A DNA stretch of 64,000 bases from Sphaerosporella brunnea. Taxonomy: Eukaryota > Ascomycota > Pezizomycetes > Pezizales > Pyronemataceae. Every line of letters starts with the position of its first letter. Within the stretch, counting starts at the first letter, position 1. Of this stretch, positions 1-9,529 are shown in pieces. The stretch spans positions 124,001-188,000 of the forward strand of contig VXIS01000039.1 of NCBI GenBank assembly GCA_008704415.1, written 5' to 3'. A program made the translations under genes and the position numbers. The notes below the pieces were generated by a model. That model had not been told where the DNA came from, made no database searches, and saw only the letters and a program-made list of their open reading frames with translations.

Positions 1-1319
1 GGAGGAAGGACGATACCCAGCCAGACGGGAATGGTATGATGAGATGTGGGATTTAGTACGTCTTGTGCTCTTTTCTTTTCTTTTCCCTCTTTCTCAAGAA
101 CTCCCTTCTTCTGAGCGCCTCCTCCTCTCTCTCCACCTACTTCAGCATCTATCCCCAGGGGAAAACTGCCAGGGGACCCTTCTCGACCCGCCGCCCCCTT
201 TGCGAGCTGCGATTTTGGTTTGGTGCAGCATGACCGGCCCGCTTTCTCTGCCATTACTCGTTAAAACGCATCCGCAATTCTACTAGGTATTACCTCTACG
301 TTTTTCCTCGTTTGTCCACCCCTATCTTGCTCTTCCGCCTCCTTCTCTCCCTTCCGCCACTGCCCATTTCCATGCCTAGGATCAACCATCAACCACCTCA
401 CTGGTGGATGCAGGTAACATTCAGATGGATACTTGGTAGCCTCTCGTTTGACGTTCAACTGATCGGCCGACCCGTTCACGTTTGCGCGTCGTCGCGCTGC
501 AGGGAGCCGCCTTCCTCCACGTCTCTGGCTCGCGGATACGGTCAGGTATATAGATAGATACATAGAACAGCAGCCGATGATAGGTGCAGATGTCCACAGG
601 TAGTTGTACTCCCAGGAAAGCTTATCACAAATCTATGGCCTGAATCTGTGACTTCGATGTACCACAAAAGGCCACTTGATGCCCCCACTAGAGTAGATAG
701 CGTGGGCATTTACGCGAAGTAGCCGCAGGATTCGGCAGGAAGGACGCCAAGACATTTTCGAGAGAGAGTGGCTCCTCCTGTAGAGTACTGGAGTGCAGTT
801 TTCTGTCTACACAGACAGAGAAGCCTCTTCCGGATTCCATCACATCGGATCTCCGACATTTTGTCCGCTCGACTCTACATACTCTATTGTAGGATGTATT
901 TCTCCCACCGGGACGTCCATAGCCATCCGCACCGATTTTGCATGCTTCCCATCCCGCTTCGTGCGTTGGCATCCCGTGCCCCTTGTCGACGACTGCATCT
1001 GCTTGCAGGACACCTATGCGAGCTGCACGTTCTAAAAAGTCATCGGATTTGGCAGCCTTTTCCAACCAGCCGGATGTCGTCGCGTACCGCATCCCAAAAG
1101 ATGCTGTTTGATGAGATAGGGAGATCGATCAAGGCTTGAAAGCTAGTCAGATCGTAGAATCAGCTCACATAAGCGTCTTTGTAAACATTTTCAAAAGGGC
1201 GAAGAAAACTGTTTGAGTCGAAACACGCCGTTTTGGTGTGTTTCCCTCGTCAAATACTGTCTGGGTACAATAACTGGTATTCAACCGGAGAAATTTTTAT
1301 CCGTACTATCCACCCACAA
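1..1319. other. Left-edge region without a supported gene
   Basis: I see no convincing gene here. The longest open frames overlap each other on opposite strands (about 690-1140), with no recognisable motif and no clear intron structure. The right end adjoins the stop codon of the RRD1 gene and presumably holds its 3' untranslated region. Confidence 0.5.
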
Positions 1320-2972
1320 CTACCTCGTCCTCGATGGCCGTCTTCCACTCAAATCCCCCGTCTCTGCTACCCTTACTCCACCTGTTCCAATACTCCCTCT
1401 CCTCTCATCTTCACAACTAGCACCTCCCATAGCCTGCGCCCGCGCTGAATCTGGACTACTTGTTCTTCTGGGCCCTAACTGAGCCTCTGTCCTCACGTTC
1501 GCCCCCTCTGCCTCCCTATCCTCCCCTTTTTTTGGCGTTCCTGGTCCTGGGTCGGCCCAAGGAGCTTTGGTGTCGAGCCCGTCCAACTGCAAAATTGGAG
1601 GTGGATGGGCTGATGACATGCCTGCAGAAGTCGGAAAGGCCGGCGGCTGTGGTGCAGCCCAGGGCGCACGAGTTATTGCTGGTTGGGGACTGGACAGTGG
1701 AGTGCTCCTGGAAGAGGCATCTGTTATCCAGGGCGCGCGAGTCACTGCTGGCTGAGGTGTTGCAGGACTGCTTGACGAAGCCCACGGCGCCCGGGTTGTG
1801 GCAATTGGTGGGGCAGAACCCCCAGACATCTCAGTCTTTTTAGTCGCTGAAGATTCCAAATTCTGAGAGGTGCTGGGCCATTTGAATATACTTCCAAAGC
1901 GGAAGTGTTGCACGACCGGAAACTTTCCAAGTACTTCTTTATCGTACATCTTAAGCATGCCCTGTCGACTGATTAGCACGAAGGGACTCGAGTAACTAGG
2001 ATCAACAAGAAGACGCACTTCGTTGATCTTTCCCCAACCTTTCTGTACGCCTGATATGTCGTAAAGAATTGGCGAGTGCTCCCAAAACGGACCCGTCTTA
2101 ACATCGTAAATAAACCCAATAGCATCAAAGTACAGGTTTCGATTGCGCTCCCGGTTGACTATATCAAGTTTGACTACATCTGCAGGCTTAGGCAGATTTG
2201 CTTCTTCGGCCTTCGCATTTGCTTCTGCCGCCTGGGTATCACTCGTCGGCCGGAATGTGGTCAACTGTGCGCTTCCAAAGATGTAAGGAAGGAACGAATG
2301 ATCGTCGAGCCCCCAGACACCATGACTACCGGCGGGTTCAAGATTGTAGGTGGTGACCAGCTTCCGTACCAACTTGAAATAGGCATTGAAGGTGCGCAAG
2401 ACTAGCGCTTTCTCATCTCTACCGTGCTCGAACCCTCCGAGGATCCAGATACAGCACAGGAACGCCGCGAACGATAGCTCGTGGCCCGTCCCATAGTCAA
2501 GCCTTTCGCCCGATCCGAAGGAATTTTTGAGGTAGTGGAGAGCCTCGCTCTTCCCGGGAAGGGCCTTCGCCGGAATGTACTGCTCAATATCTGCATCATG
2601 TTCAACCACTAGCTGTAGCCACTTGCGAAAGGCAACATTTCCAAAACGCCGGGGACCTGAGTCTGGGGGTGCCAAGTTGACGAGATCTGAGAGGTGATTG
2701 ACCAGTCTTGTGATTCCATCCACTTCCGGGGATACTGCGTAGGATTCAGACGAAGTGATGAAGTCTTCTGGCTCGTTAAGCTTGTTCGTAGAACTGTCCA
2801 GTGGACAGACAGAAGCATTGAGATGAATAATGAATGAAGTTATGAGTGAATAAGCAGGAGAGTTGTGGAACACCTGCAGGTCGTCGTTGGTAAGGATTCG
2901 TTTCTCTGGCGGCGATGCGATGTAACTGCCGATCGAGATCGGTTGAAGAACTGGCGGAAGTGGTGGTGACAT
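1320..2972 (-). CDS. RRD1: Serine/threonine-protein phosphatase 2A activator (PTPA/RRD1), peptidyl-prolyl isomerase family
   Basis: Single-exon gene of 550 aa. PTPA proteins are prolyl isomerase-like activators of PP2A-type phosphatases, acting in cytoplasm and nucleus. Visible family blocks are RFGNVAFRKW (about 109-118), YGTGHE (160-165), SHGVWGLDDHSFLPY (216-230), GPFWEHSP (294-301) and MYDKEVLGKFPVVQHF (342-357). The frame stays open upstream to 3143, but the ATG at 2970-2972 (MSPPLPPV) is preferred because the extra N-terminus is low quality and runs into the promoter. After the catalytic fold there is an unusually long, disordered tail of about 180 residues rich in Pro/Ser, with four T(R/K)APW repeats at 393, 411, 434 and 468. 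The gene is divergent from the Myb-like gene. Fold and family are firm; the exact C-terminus is less so, since a late intron could shorten it. Confidence 0.9.
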   Translation of the reverse strand: MSPPLPPVLQPISIGSYIASPPEKRILTNDDLQVFHNSPAYSLITSFIIHLNASVCPLDSSTNKLNEPEDFITSSESYAVSPEVDGITRLVNHLSDLVNLAPPDSGPRRFGNVAFRKWLQLVVEHDADIEQYIPAKALPGKSEALHYLKNSFGSGERLDYGTGHELSFAAFLCCIWILGGFEHGRDEKALVLRTFNAYFKLVRKLVTTYNLEPAGSHGVWGLDDHSFLPYIFGSAQLTTFRPTSDTQAAEANAKAEEANLPKPADVVKLDIVNRERNRNLYFDAIGFIYDVKTGPFWEHSPILYDISGVQKGWGKINEVRLLVDPSYSSPFVLISRQGMLKMYDKEVLGKFPVVQHFRFGSIFKWPSTSQNLESSATKKTEMSGGSAPPIATTRAPWASSSSPATPQPAVTRAPWITDASSRSTPLSSPQPAITRAPWAAPQPPAFPTSAGMSSAHPPPILQLDGLDTKAPWADPGPGTPKKGEDREAEGANVRTEAQLGPRRTSSPDSARAQAMGGASCEDERRGSIGTGGVRVAETGDLSGRRPSRTR

Positions 2973-3386
2973 GATGTTATTTCTGATGGCGTTGCTTGGA
3001 TGGACTCGAGTATGTAAGCTCGTTCGTGCGCGATCAGTGTAAGTGTTGTGCTGGGCCCGTTGTTGTTCTTGAGTTATGGGTGGAGCAGAGGAGAAGCGGC
3101 CACTTGTTTTAACCCTAACCCCTAGACGCACCGAAGACGTCATTGCTCCACTCCTCCCACGTGATCAAAGCACCTTTGTATGTATTTGGTTTGTTTGTTC
3201 GGTTAGGTTGCTATAGTAACCGCGATATCTCCCTATCCTCCCCTCATCTCCACTTTACGATCATCAGCATCCGCGTCTCTCAGCAACAGCGATTCCTTTT
3301 TCTGAACCCGAACTATCAAACCCAGCCTATTTCCCGTACGCGGGCGCAAGCACACACACCCTCCACCATTCCCTGCCGTGGACGAG
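2973..3386. promoter_or_regulatory. Bidirectional promoter with telobox, E-box and X-box-like motifs
   Basis: This 414-bp stretch separates the divergent RRD1 and Myb-like start codons. It contains AACCCTAACCCC (3111-3122, telobox-like), GACGTCAT (CRE-like, about 3136-3143), CACGTG (3158-3163) and the near-palindrome GTTGCTATAGTAAC (3207-3220), which resembles an RFX X-box. Motifs are read directly; any function is inference. Confidence 0.5.
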
Positions 3387-5381
3387 ATGGCTGGCGCGCA
3401 CAGAGAAAAGCGCTCGCGGCGATCGGAAGCCCCGGGAGACGAACAGCCAGCAAAGAAGCTCAAGTCGGCGCCAGGGGTGGCTGTTCAGTCCGGATCTGCG
3501 GCACAATCTGCAGCACAGAAGACTCGCAGGAAGGTCGGTGCTGCGCTATACGACTTTCCGAGTGACTGGGACGAAGAGGAAGAAGCTCCGCCGAAACTAC
3601 CGCCAAAAAAGCGAACATGCCAGCCTGGAACCAAGAACAAAGGGCAGGGTGTTGCAAGCAAAGCAGACGCCTGGAAGGCTCTACCTTCACAGAAGTCAAA
3701 TGAAGAGGTTCAAGACTTCATACGTGTCACAACACAGCCCTCGCAAGCCGGACACGTCCATGAGGAATCTGATTCCATCATGGACCAACTCGTGGCGAGA
3801 ATCACCGATTTCAATGACCTACACTCATCGCCACCATCACCGCCAGCAATTGTCAACAGCTCACCACAGGAGCTCGATGAAGAGGAGGAAATGCCCGAAA
3901 ACGAAGATGAGGGGAATGGCAGCGATGATGGCGAGCTTCACCGCGAAGAACAGGTGGACCAGAGTGATAGTGATTTCCAGCATGATAACAACACTGATGA
4001 CGAGGGTTCCGGCGAAGACGCCCACGCTGCAGCTACAGCATTCCAAGCCCAGCTCGCCGATGAAGATGCATCCGAGGAGTTTCTGTCCCTGGTGAGGTCA
4101 AAAGTTGCGGCCTCGTTGGCTGCTTCGCAATATTTTTTGGAGTCACTCGAACAAGTTCTTAGGACAGAGCATGAGCTTTTGGCCTATCAGACTGGAGGGG
4201 TGGGTGGTGAGAAACAGGGTTACTATTCACCTCTTAACACTTTCGCAAAATCGCTCTGCGAAAGAGAAAACCCCGAGCCAAACGATTTTGCGGTAGTGCG
4301 ACAGCTGGATAAAATTCTGGGCGACCTTCGGGAGCTGCGAACTCTCGATCAGCTCATAGACAACAAATACCACATTCTTGCAAAACACCATGCTTCCAGG
4401 GCATCAAATCACCGAAAATGCCAGGATGCAATCCTCTTGGCGTTCGACTCCATAGATTTCAAAGGCTCCAATGACACAAGAAAAATGGGCCGTGAAGCAA
4501 TCGAGAAAGCCCGAAAAGCGCAGGAGAACGCAAGGAGGAGGAACCTGAAAATTACATCGGAGCTCCAGAGAAGGGTGTCCGACGCACAACAGGGACGGAA
4601 ATCCTTAGCTGCTTCGTCCTCTTCGGCAAGACGCACCACCACGAGCTCAGCAGCTCGCATCTCCCTACCGAGTCTCCATGAAGAAAAAATTCGCAAAGCT
4701 GAGAAACGCGTAGAGAGAAGGAACCAGCAAATCACAGCCGAGCTCCAGAGAAGGGTTTACGAAGCAAAACAAGCACAACAGCTACGAAAATCCTTGGTTG
4801 CTTCGTCCTCTTCGGCGAGACGCACCACCACCAGCACCACTACTTCAACTGCCCGTACCTCCATCTCGAGTGTGGGTTATCTCGATGCTCGTTCAGATGA
4901 AGAGGATGCACGAAAATCGGAAGAGCAAGTGGAGATTTGGAACCATGATGTCGCATCTGAGCTCCAAGCCAACCTTGTGGAAGCCGAGCAGGAGCAGCGG
5001 CAGCGGGATCTGATGGCCTCTTACCTGGAAAGACATACTTCCCACATCTCCGTGTCGAGTGACGATGCTTCGGAAGCGGATGTAGAGGTGATTGTAGTTG
5101 AGGGATTTGGAGAGCGTGGAAAACCCCGACCGGAAATGGGCATCGAGGACTCGGATATGTGGGAATACGATCGCCCATGGAGAAACGAAGAGACGGATGC
5201 GGTGATCGAAGGGATGGAGAGATTTACACGGGCCGACAGATGGAAGAGGATTAAGTTGGCGTATCCGCAGACGTTGAGATACCGCCGGGAGGAAGACATA
5301 TTGGCCAGGGCCATTGAAATGCGTAATATGCTTGAGGAGAGCGGCGAGCTACCAATCGCAGTTTGGTGGTACGGTTTCTAG
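3387..5381 (+). CDS. Hypothetical nuclear protein with tandem helical repeats and C-terminal Myb/SANT-like segment
   Basis: Single-exon gene of 664 aa. The ATG at 3387 (MAGAHREKRSRR) is the first in-frame ATG. The N-terminus is basic and nuclear-localisation-like (REKRSRR, AKKLK, PPKKRT), followed by a very acidic region (about 160-215). A central helical segment is followed by two near-copies of a unit beginning ELQRRV and ending SSSSARRTTTS, and a weaker third unit; the DNA repeats start at 4560, 4740 and 4960. The last 70 residues (WRNEETDAVIEGMERF, then RWKRIKLAYP and ILARAIEMRNM) resemble the three helices of a Myb/SANT or telobox-type domain, though the third helix is degenerate. The protein could bind DNA or chromatin. 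The family is not recognised with certainty; coding status is strong from length, composition and the repeats. Confidence 0.75.
   Translation: MAGAHREKRSRRSEAPGDEQPAKKLKSAPGVAVQSGSAAQSAAQKTRRKVGAALYDFPSDWDEEEEAPPKLPPKKRTCQPGTKNKGQGVASKADAWKALPSQKSNEEVQDFIRVTTQPSQAGHVHEESDSIMDQLVARITDFNDLHSSPPSPPAIVNSSPQELDEEEEMPENEDEGNGSDDGELHREEQVDQSDSDFQHDNNTDDEGSGEDAHAAATAFQAQLADEDASEEFLSLVRSKVAASLAASQYFLESLEQVLRTEHELLAYQTGGVGGEKQGYYSPLNTFAKSLCERENPEPNDFAVVRQLDKILGDLRELRTLDQLIDNKYHILAKHHASRASNHRKCQDAILLAFDSIDFKGSNDTRKMGREAIEKARKAQENARRRNLKITSELQRRVSDAQQGRKSLAASSSSARRTTTSSAARISLPSLHEEKIRKAEKRVERRNQQITAELQRRVYEAKQAQQLRKSLVASSSSARRTTTSTTTSTARTSISSVGYLDARSDEEDARKSEEQVEIWNHDVASELQANLVEAEQEQRQRDLMASYLERHTSHISVSSDDASEADVEVIVVEGFGERGKPRPEMGIEDSDMWEYDRPWRNEETDAVIEGMERFTRADRWKRIKLAYPQTLRYRREEDILARAIEMRNMLEESGELPIAVWWYGF
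4560..5010 (+). repeat. Internal coding tandem repeat in the Myb-like gene
   Basis: GAGCTCCAGAGAAGGGT begins at 4560 and again at 4740, exactly 180 nt (60 codons) apart, each followed by a near-identical stretch encoding SSSSARRTTTS. A third, more diverged unit begins GAGCTCCAAG at 4960. The first two units are similar at DNA level, which suggests a recent in-frame duplication. Confidence 0.8.
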
Positions 5382-5903
5382 GCATGTGCACGGTGGTTTG
5401 GGGTTCATGTCTAAAATAGGGGTGTTTTTTTTTTGGCTTTAGCTTTGGCATTGGCTTCGGCGCCGGGGGATTTGTAGCTGTTCGGTAGGTATTGTTGGAT
5501 TTCATCCATTAATAAGAGAGGCATCTGTGGTGCTCAGCGCCCGTCGTAGTATTTTCTCTAGAGATACTTGCTCAATGTGGGCAGAAACTTGGGCTGGATG
5601 AAACATCGATTGATTTCCAGCTCCAGCAAGCCCCTCTGGATCCTTCGATACACCCTTGGAGCCAACCAATTTCCCACTTTGAGGACCCCCTTCCATCAGA
5701 AAGAAATAAGTAGGCATGTACCTTAGCAGGGGACGGCCGTTTTCTTATATGATTGTTATATCGTGCCCAGGCAGAAGAAAGGGTGATGTAATGGGTTTTC
5801 TGGAGAAATTGTGGTAAACACCATGGTGTTGGATCAAAAATCATGTTTTTTTTAAAAAAAAACCTTGCTCATCAAATAGTCCTTATATAATGGTTACTTT
5901 ATA
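5382..5903. other. Intergenic, nothing recognised
   Basis: This is the downstream region of the Myb-like gene. It includes short homopolymers (T run near 5427, A run near 5855). No gene, RNA or repeat recognised before the transposon at 5904. Confidence 0.5.
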
Positions 5904-6936
5904 CGGTAAAAGTCTTATATACCACAAGGGGTATTCAATTGGCTGAAAACAGCACCATATATGGGCCACTGATTAGCGATGGCGCAATAGGTAGTTGTAG
6001 TTGAATACCCCCAATAAAAGATGCCTAAAATTTGGCATATTATGCGCCGTAAAAGTTTTTTTTCTCTTGTCGCTTGTTTTGCGCCTGATTCCGGTGGATG
6101 TGAGTGCTAGCATGTGAGCCGCGATTATGTGGAGGACCATAATCGGTGGGGTATTTGGAGCTTTATTGATCCCCGACCATCATCAAAATGAAAAGGCATA
6201 TTATGTGCCTAAAATGAAAGTAGACGTCCATATTCTGGTACCCATATATGGTGCCGTTTTCAGCCAAATTGAATACCCTACAGTTTTAAATATATACCAC
6301 ACTTTTCCGTGTTAAACAAAAATACCACACTTTCCGTGATCCTCGGACGAAGCCTTCCACCTCAGTCCGGGCAACCTTCCACATCAGTCTGCGCGACGCC
6401 CGTACAACCTCCTACCGCATGCTCCATAACCTTACTGCCCGTTCTTCTATCGCTGCCGCCGCGACATATCCGGTCCTCGCAATGCCGCCTAAGGCTGAAA
6501 GCTAGAGGGTCGCCAGCGCTTGTAGCGGAAACTCACCTGATCGGAAGCAAGTGAACTCTTGATCAGTTCAAAAGCGCGGCACAGCGGGCAGTGGGCAGCG
6601 GGTGGACTAGGCAACATTCCGGACCATGCTCACCCGGTGTAGTGCCGTCGCCACAAGCGCACTACCTGCACTGAGCCAGCGCAGCTCCCGATTGCAGAGG
6701 CGAGTGTTGCCCGAGTTACCGACCCGGGTGTATAGATAGGCTATACAGAGGCCATGGGCGAACTTCACTACAACTGAAGTAGAGGGGCTAGCAGTAAGCG
6801 TTCAAGGTCCGACGTGAGGTCCGAGGTGCGGCGTGCGAAATATCACTCGCTAAAGTGTGGTATTTTTGATTAACACGGAAAATTGTGGTATATAGGGAAT
6901 AAACCTTTAAAATTGTGGTATATAAGACTTTTACCG
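5904..6936. mobile_element. Non-autonomous Mutator-like (MULE) DNA transposon, interrupted by a nested element
   Basis: A 1,033-bp element. The first 24 bp (CGGTAAAAGTCTTATATACC and CACAA minus overlap; 5904-5927) are repeated as an exact reverse complement at 6913-6936. It is flanked by a 9-bp direct repeat TACTTTATA (5895-5903 and 6937-6945). The right inverted arm extends inward to about 6852 (85 bp); the left arm is split by a second element (5927-6279) and resumes to about 6333, sharing TTTTCCGTGTTAA and ATACCACACTTT with the right arm. A 9-bp duplication with long terminal repeats is typical of Mutator-like elements. No transposase is encoded; the GC-rich core (6340-6850) is not recognised. 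Structure is seen directly; the superfamily is inference. Confidence 0.85.
5927..6279. mobile_element. Nested small inverted-repeat element (possible PIF/Harbinger-type MITE)
   Basis: A 353-bp element inside the left terminal repeat of the MULE-like element. Its ends read AGGGTATTCAATTGGCTGAA (from 5927) and the reverse complement ending GAATACCCT (6279); arms of about 37 bp match with one mismatch and one indel. ACA on each side (5924-5926, 6280-6282) could be a 3-bp target duplication, and removing the insert restores alignment between the two MULE arms. Three-base duplications suggest PIF/Harbinger or CACTA; this assignment is tentative. Confidence 0.7.
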
Positions 6937-6945
6937 TACTTTATA

Positions 6946-7825
6946 ATGGTTAGCCATAAACTAAAGTTGGGAGCAAAGTCGAGTGACATCGCGTGTTCTG
7001 CAAGTGACATCCGATGTTTCAGGCCTCGCTGCCTTTTTCAACAAACTGTATCTCTGCGACGAGTGAGCCCCCGGCCTTGGATTCGCCACATCTCCCAGTC
7101 ACTTTCTACGCTGAGTCTACTGCTGGTGTCGCCTTCTGTTTTGGGGTTTGAGGCAGCAGTCGAGCACACGACTCGACGACGACGATGATGATGATGATGG
7201 AGATGAAGATGACTAGTGCCTGACGGGCACCATCGCCACGGCGGGATTGGATGCTCGCTGTGCGCCGAGGGTACTACGAGGGTGCGGGAGCAAGGCAAAT
7301 AAGCCCCTCACCGTATAATCTCACAATGGTTAGCAGCGAAATCACCCACCCTTATATACTGGAGAGAGATTTTGGCTTAAAGAGCATTATGTTGACCGTT
7401 TTTAGTGCATCACCGTCACAGAATTATAGGGGCCATATAAGGCTCAGATGATCATTTTTCAAAACGGCCATCCCCTGCTAAGGTACGTACAGAGCCGAAG
7501 TGACGGTGACCAGCAGGTCAGGTTCCTGCATACGAACACCCCCTGGTGACCGGTGACGTACCATCCTCAAGGTTCGTTACAGTTTTTAACTGTGTTGCTA
7601 CATTTTTTTGCAAACCAGCGCCCATGACAATTAGGGCTTTGGCATTTCTATGTTTCTGCTTTGTTGGATATATCCCCGACGGAGGTAACTACAAGTACAG
7701 GTACGAAGCGAAATAATTATCTAGCAGTCTACGGTGTACGAGCAATTTCAACTTCCAATATCAACTTCCATGTGATCGTACTGTGAAGCGAGAACCGGGC
7801 AAAATCAAATGAGACCGGTGGACAC
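6946..7825. other. Intergenic, nothing recognised
   Basis: No gene recognised. A short GAT/GAC trinucleotide repeat lies at about 7178-7210. The 9-bp duplication of the MULE-like element borders the left side and the 8-bp duplication of a hAT-like element the right side. Confidence 0.5.
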
Positions 7826-8262
7826 CAGTGTTCTCAGTAGCCAGCCGAAACAGCCGGGCGGGCTTGGCCGGCTGCTTTAAGCAGCCAGCCCGGCGGGCTT
7901 TTTGCATCAGCCCAAATGGCCCAGCCCGCTGTCGGGCCAGCCGGGCTGCCAGGGCTTGGAGTGATCCCCGGTGAAGACCGGCCACTGCGAGTGGCGGGTT
8001 TCAATCGGCGCCGATAAACTGATCAGTATCTGTAATGTTATTGTAAACTCCTATCTAGTGATTGCCTCCTAGTCGTCATTTTCCACGGCGAACATCTTTA
8101 TGTACTTTTCATTTCATAGCAGTAGTTTATATCACGGTGGTCGTATTTGTCGTCATTGTGGTCTCCGTGGTGGGCTGCAGCCCAAACAGCCAGCCGGGCT
8201 TTTTGATCAGCCCACATCCGCCCAACGCAGCCGGCCGGGCGGGCTGGCTGTTGAGAACACTG
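7826..8262. mobile_element. hAT-type MITE with intact 8-bp target-site duplication
   Basis: A 437-bp element with 11-bp perfect terminal inverted repeats CAGTGTTCTCA (7826-7836) and TGAGAACACTG (8252-8262). It is flanked by the 8-bp direct repeat GTGGACAC (7818-7825 and 8263-8270). The CAGTG start and 8-bp duplication are hallmarks of the hAT superfamily. Subterminal regions are packed with GCCCGGC/GGGCTGGC words in both orientations, as hAT transposase sites often are. No open frame of transposase type is present. The clean duplication suggests a fairly recent insertion. Confidence 0.92.
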
Positions 8263-8270
8263 GTGGACAC

Positions 8271-8499
8271 ATAGGCTTGATTGCATTTACTACAAGAGTA
8301 GATTCCCTAGGTGGGGTGAGGAGACAACAAAGAGAGGACACTGTTACAGAGTCAGAAAATGGGTCATCGTGCGTCGGACTTCCTAGGTTGGCAGACTCAG
8401 CTATTCCTCATGCCTACCACAGTCGCTACCGTGTCCAGCGCTATTGCCCAGCCACACATTCGGAATGCTGTTCAGCTCCCCGGCCCCTGCTCTGTGAGG
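8271..8499. other. Short intergenic stretch downstream of RPP1
   Basis: This lies between the hAT-like MITE and the RPP1 stop codon and presumably contains the RPP1 3' untranslated region. Nothing else is recognised. Confidence 0.4.
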
Positions 8500-9440
8500 T
8501 CATGATGCTGTGGCCTTTTCAGCTTTTGCGGCTGCTGCCTGCGCTCTCCTCTCCTTCTTGGAGAGCTTCTGTCCCCCTCCAGCCTGGGCTCCGTTGCCTC
8601 CTCCGCCCTGCTTCCCTTTCTTGCCCGCCCCGCCACCCTGCTCTGCCGCCTTCCGCTTTCTCTCCAATTTTTCTTCCTCCGTGACACCATCGTCAACCAC
8701 CTCCACCACACCCTTAAAGCTATGCCTCCGCATTTCTGCCTGCCGCACCAAAACTCTGCACCTCCCCGACACGGCGTCTTTGGCTTTGTCCGGGCTCAAC
8801 CCCCACAACACTGCAAGATTGCTCACATCGTTGGGCGCCCTCAAGGCCAGCGCCTGCCTCGCCTCACTGCTCACGATGATCCCCCTCCCGCCTCTCGTCG
8901 CTCGTACCAGCGAAGCGGCATTCTGTATCAAATTCCGGCGCGCCTGGAGGTCGGTGACGGCGGCGCTGTAGCAGATTTCGAAGCTGAGGCCGCGCAGCAA
9001 GGCGGCGCCTACCGTCTTGAACTTGAGCTGGAACGGCAATCGCTGCGAGAAGTCGAGGCTGATCAGATCGCAGTCGAGAGATGTGCACGCTTGCAGCAAA
9101 AGCTTTTCCGACGTGGGACGCAGCGCAAGGATCGAGTACAGAGAGGACAGTGCGGCTAGCCGGTGGTTTTGGCTCGGGTTGTCGAGGACCAGCGTACACC
9201 GTGTCAGCACCTTGAGCGATGATGGGTGTGTGGGCAGCGCGGGTGGCGAGGGTAGCTGTGAAGGGAGTTTGCTCCCATTTAGGATGGTAGAGACTGCGAC
9301 TGTGGAGTAGCCTACTTTGAGATTGTGAGCAACAAGCGTGTGCAAGTAGAGTTTTTTGGGGAGTTACAGGAGGAAAGGAAGGATAGAGTACGCGATGTAT
9401 CTCTGTCGTTTGTGTAGGGGATATTGAGGTCGTAGTACAT
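8500..9440 (-). CDS. RPP1: RNase P/RNase MRP protein subunit p30 (RPP1)
   Basis: Two exons, 9368-9440 and 8500-9314, giving 295 aa. Rpp1/p30 is a TIM-barrel-like protein subunit shared by RNase P (tRNA 5' processing) and RNase MRP (rRNA processing) in the nucleus. The N-terminus MYYDLNIPYTND matches the family's 'DLN.P' opening. The 53-bp intron (9315-9367) has a GTAACT donor, a GCTCACAA branch-like element and an AAAG acceptor, and joins FLSS to LGYSTVAVS exactly where the family has its LGY turn. Further motifs: LLQACTSLDCDLISLDF, LPFQLKFKTVGAALLRGLSF and RGIIVSSEA. The C-terminus is a basic Gly/Lys/Ala-rich tail. A MITE sits about 90 bp upstream of the start codon. Confidence 0.92.
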
Positions 9441-9529
9441 AGTGAAAGAAGCGGGACGACAAGTTATTCAAGGTTGAGAAGTCAACATGTTCTTCCGATA
9501 AGATATGAATGCCAAAGCAGCTGCTAAAT

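Noticed and set aside
688..1092. A 134-codon minus-strand frame near the left edge
   Set aside because: It starts with ATG but has no recognisable motif and overlaps a frame of similar length on the other strand, so chance is likely.
3111..3122. Telomere-like AACCCTAACCCC as a sign of a chromosome end
   Set aside because: It is a single short motif in a promoter between two intact genes, so a telobox is more likely than a telomere remnant.
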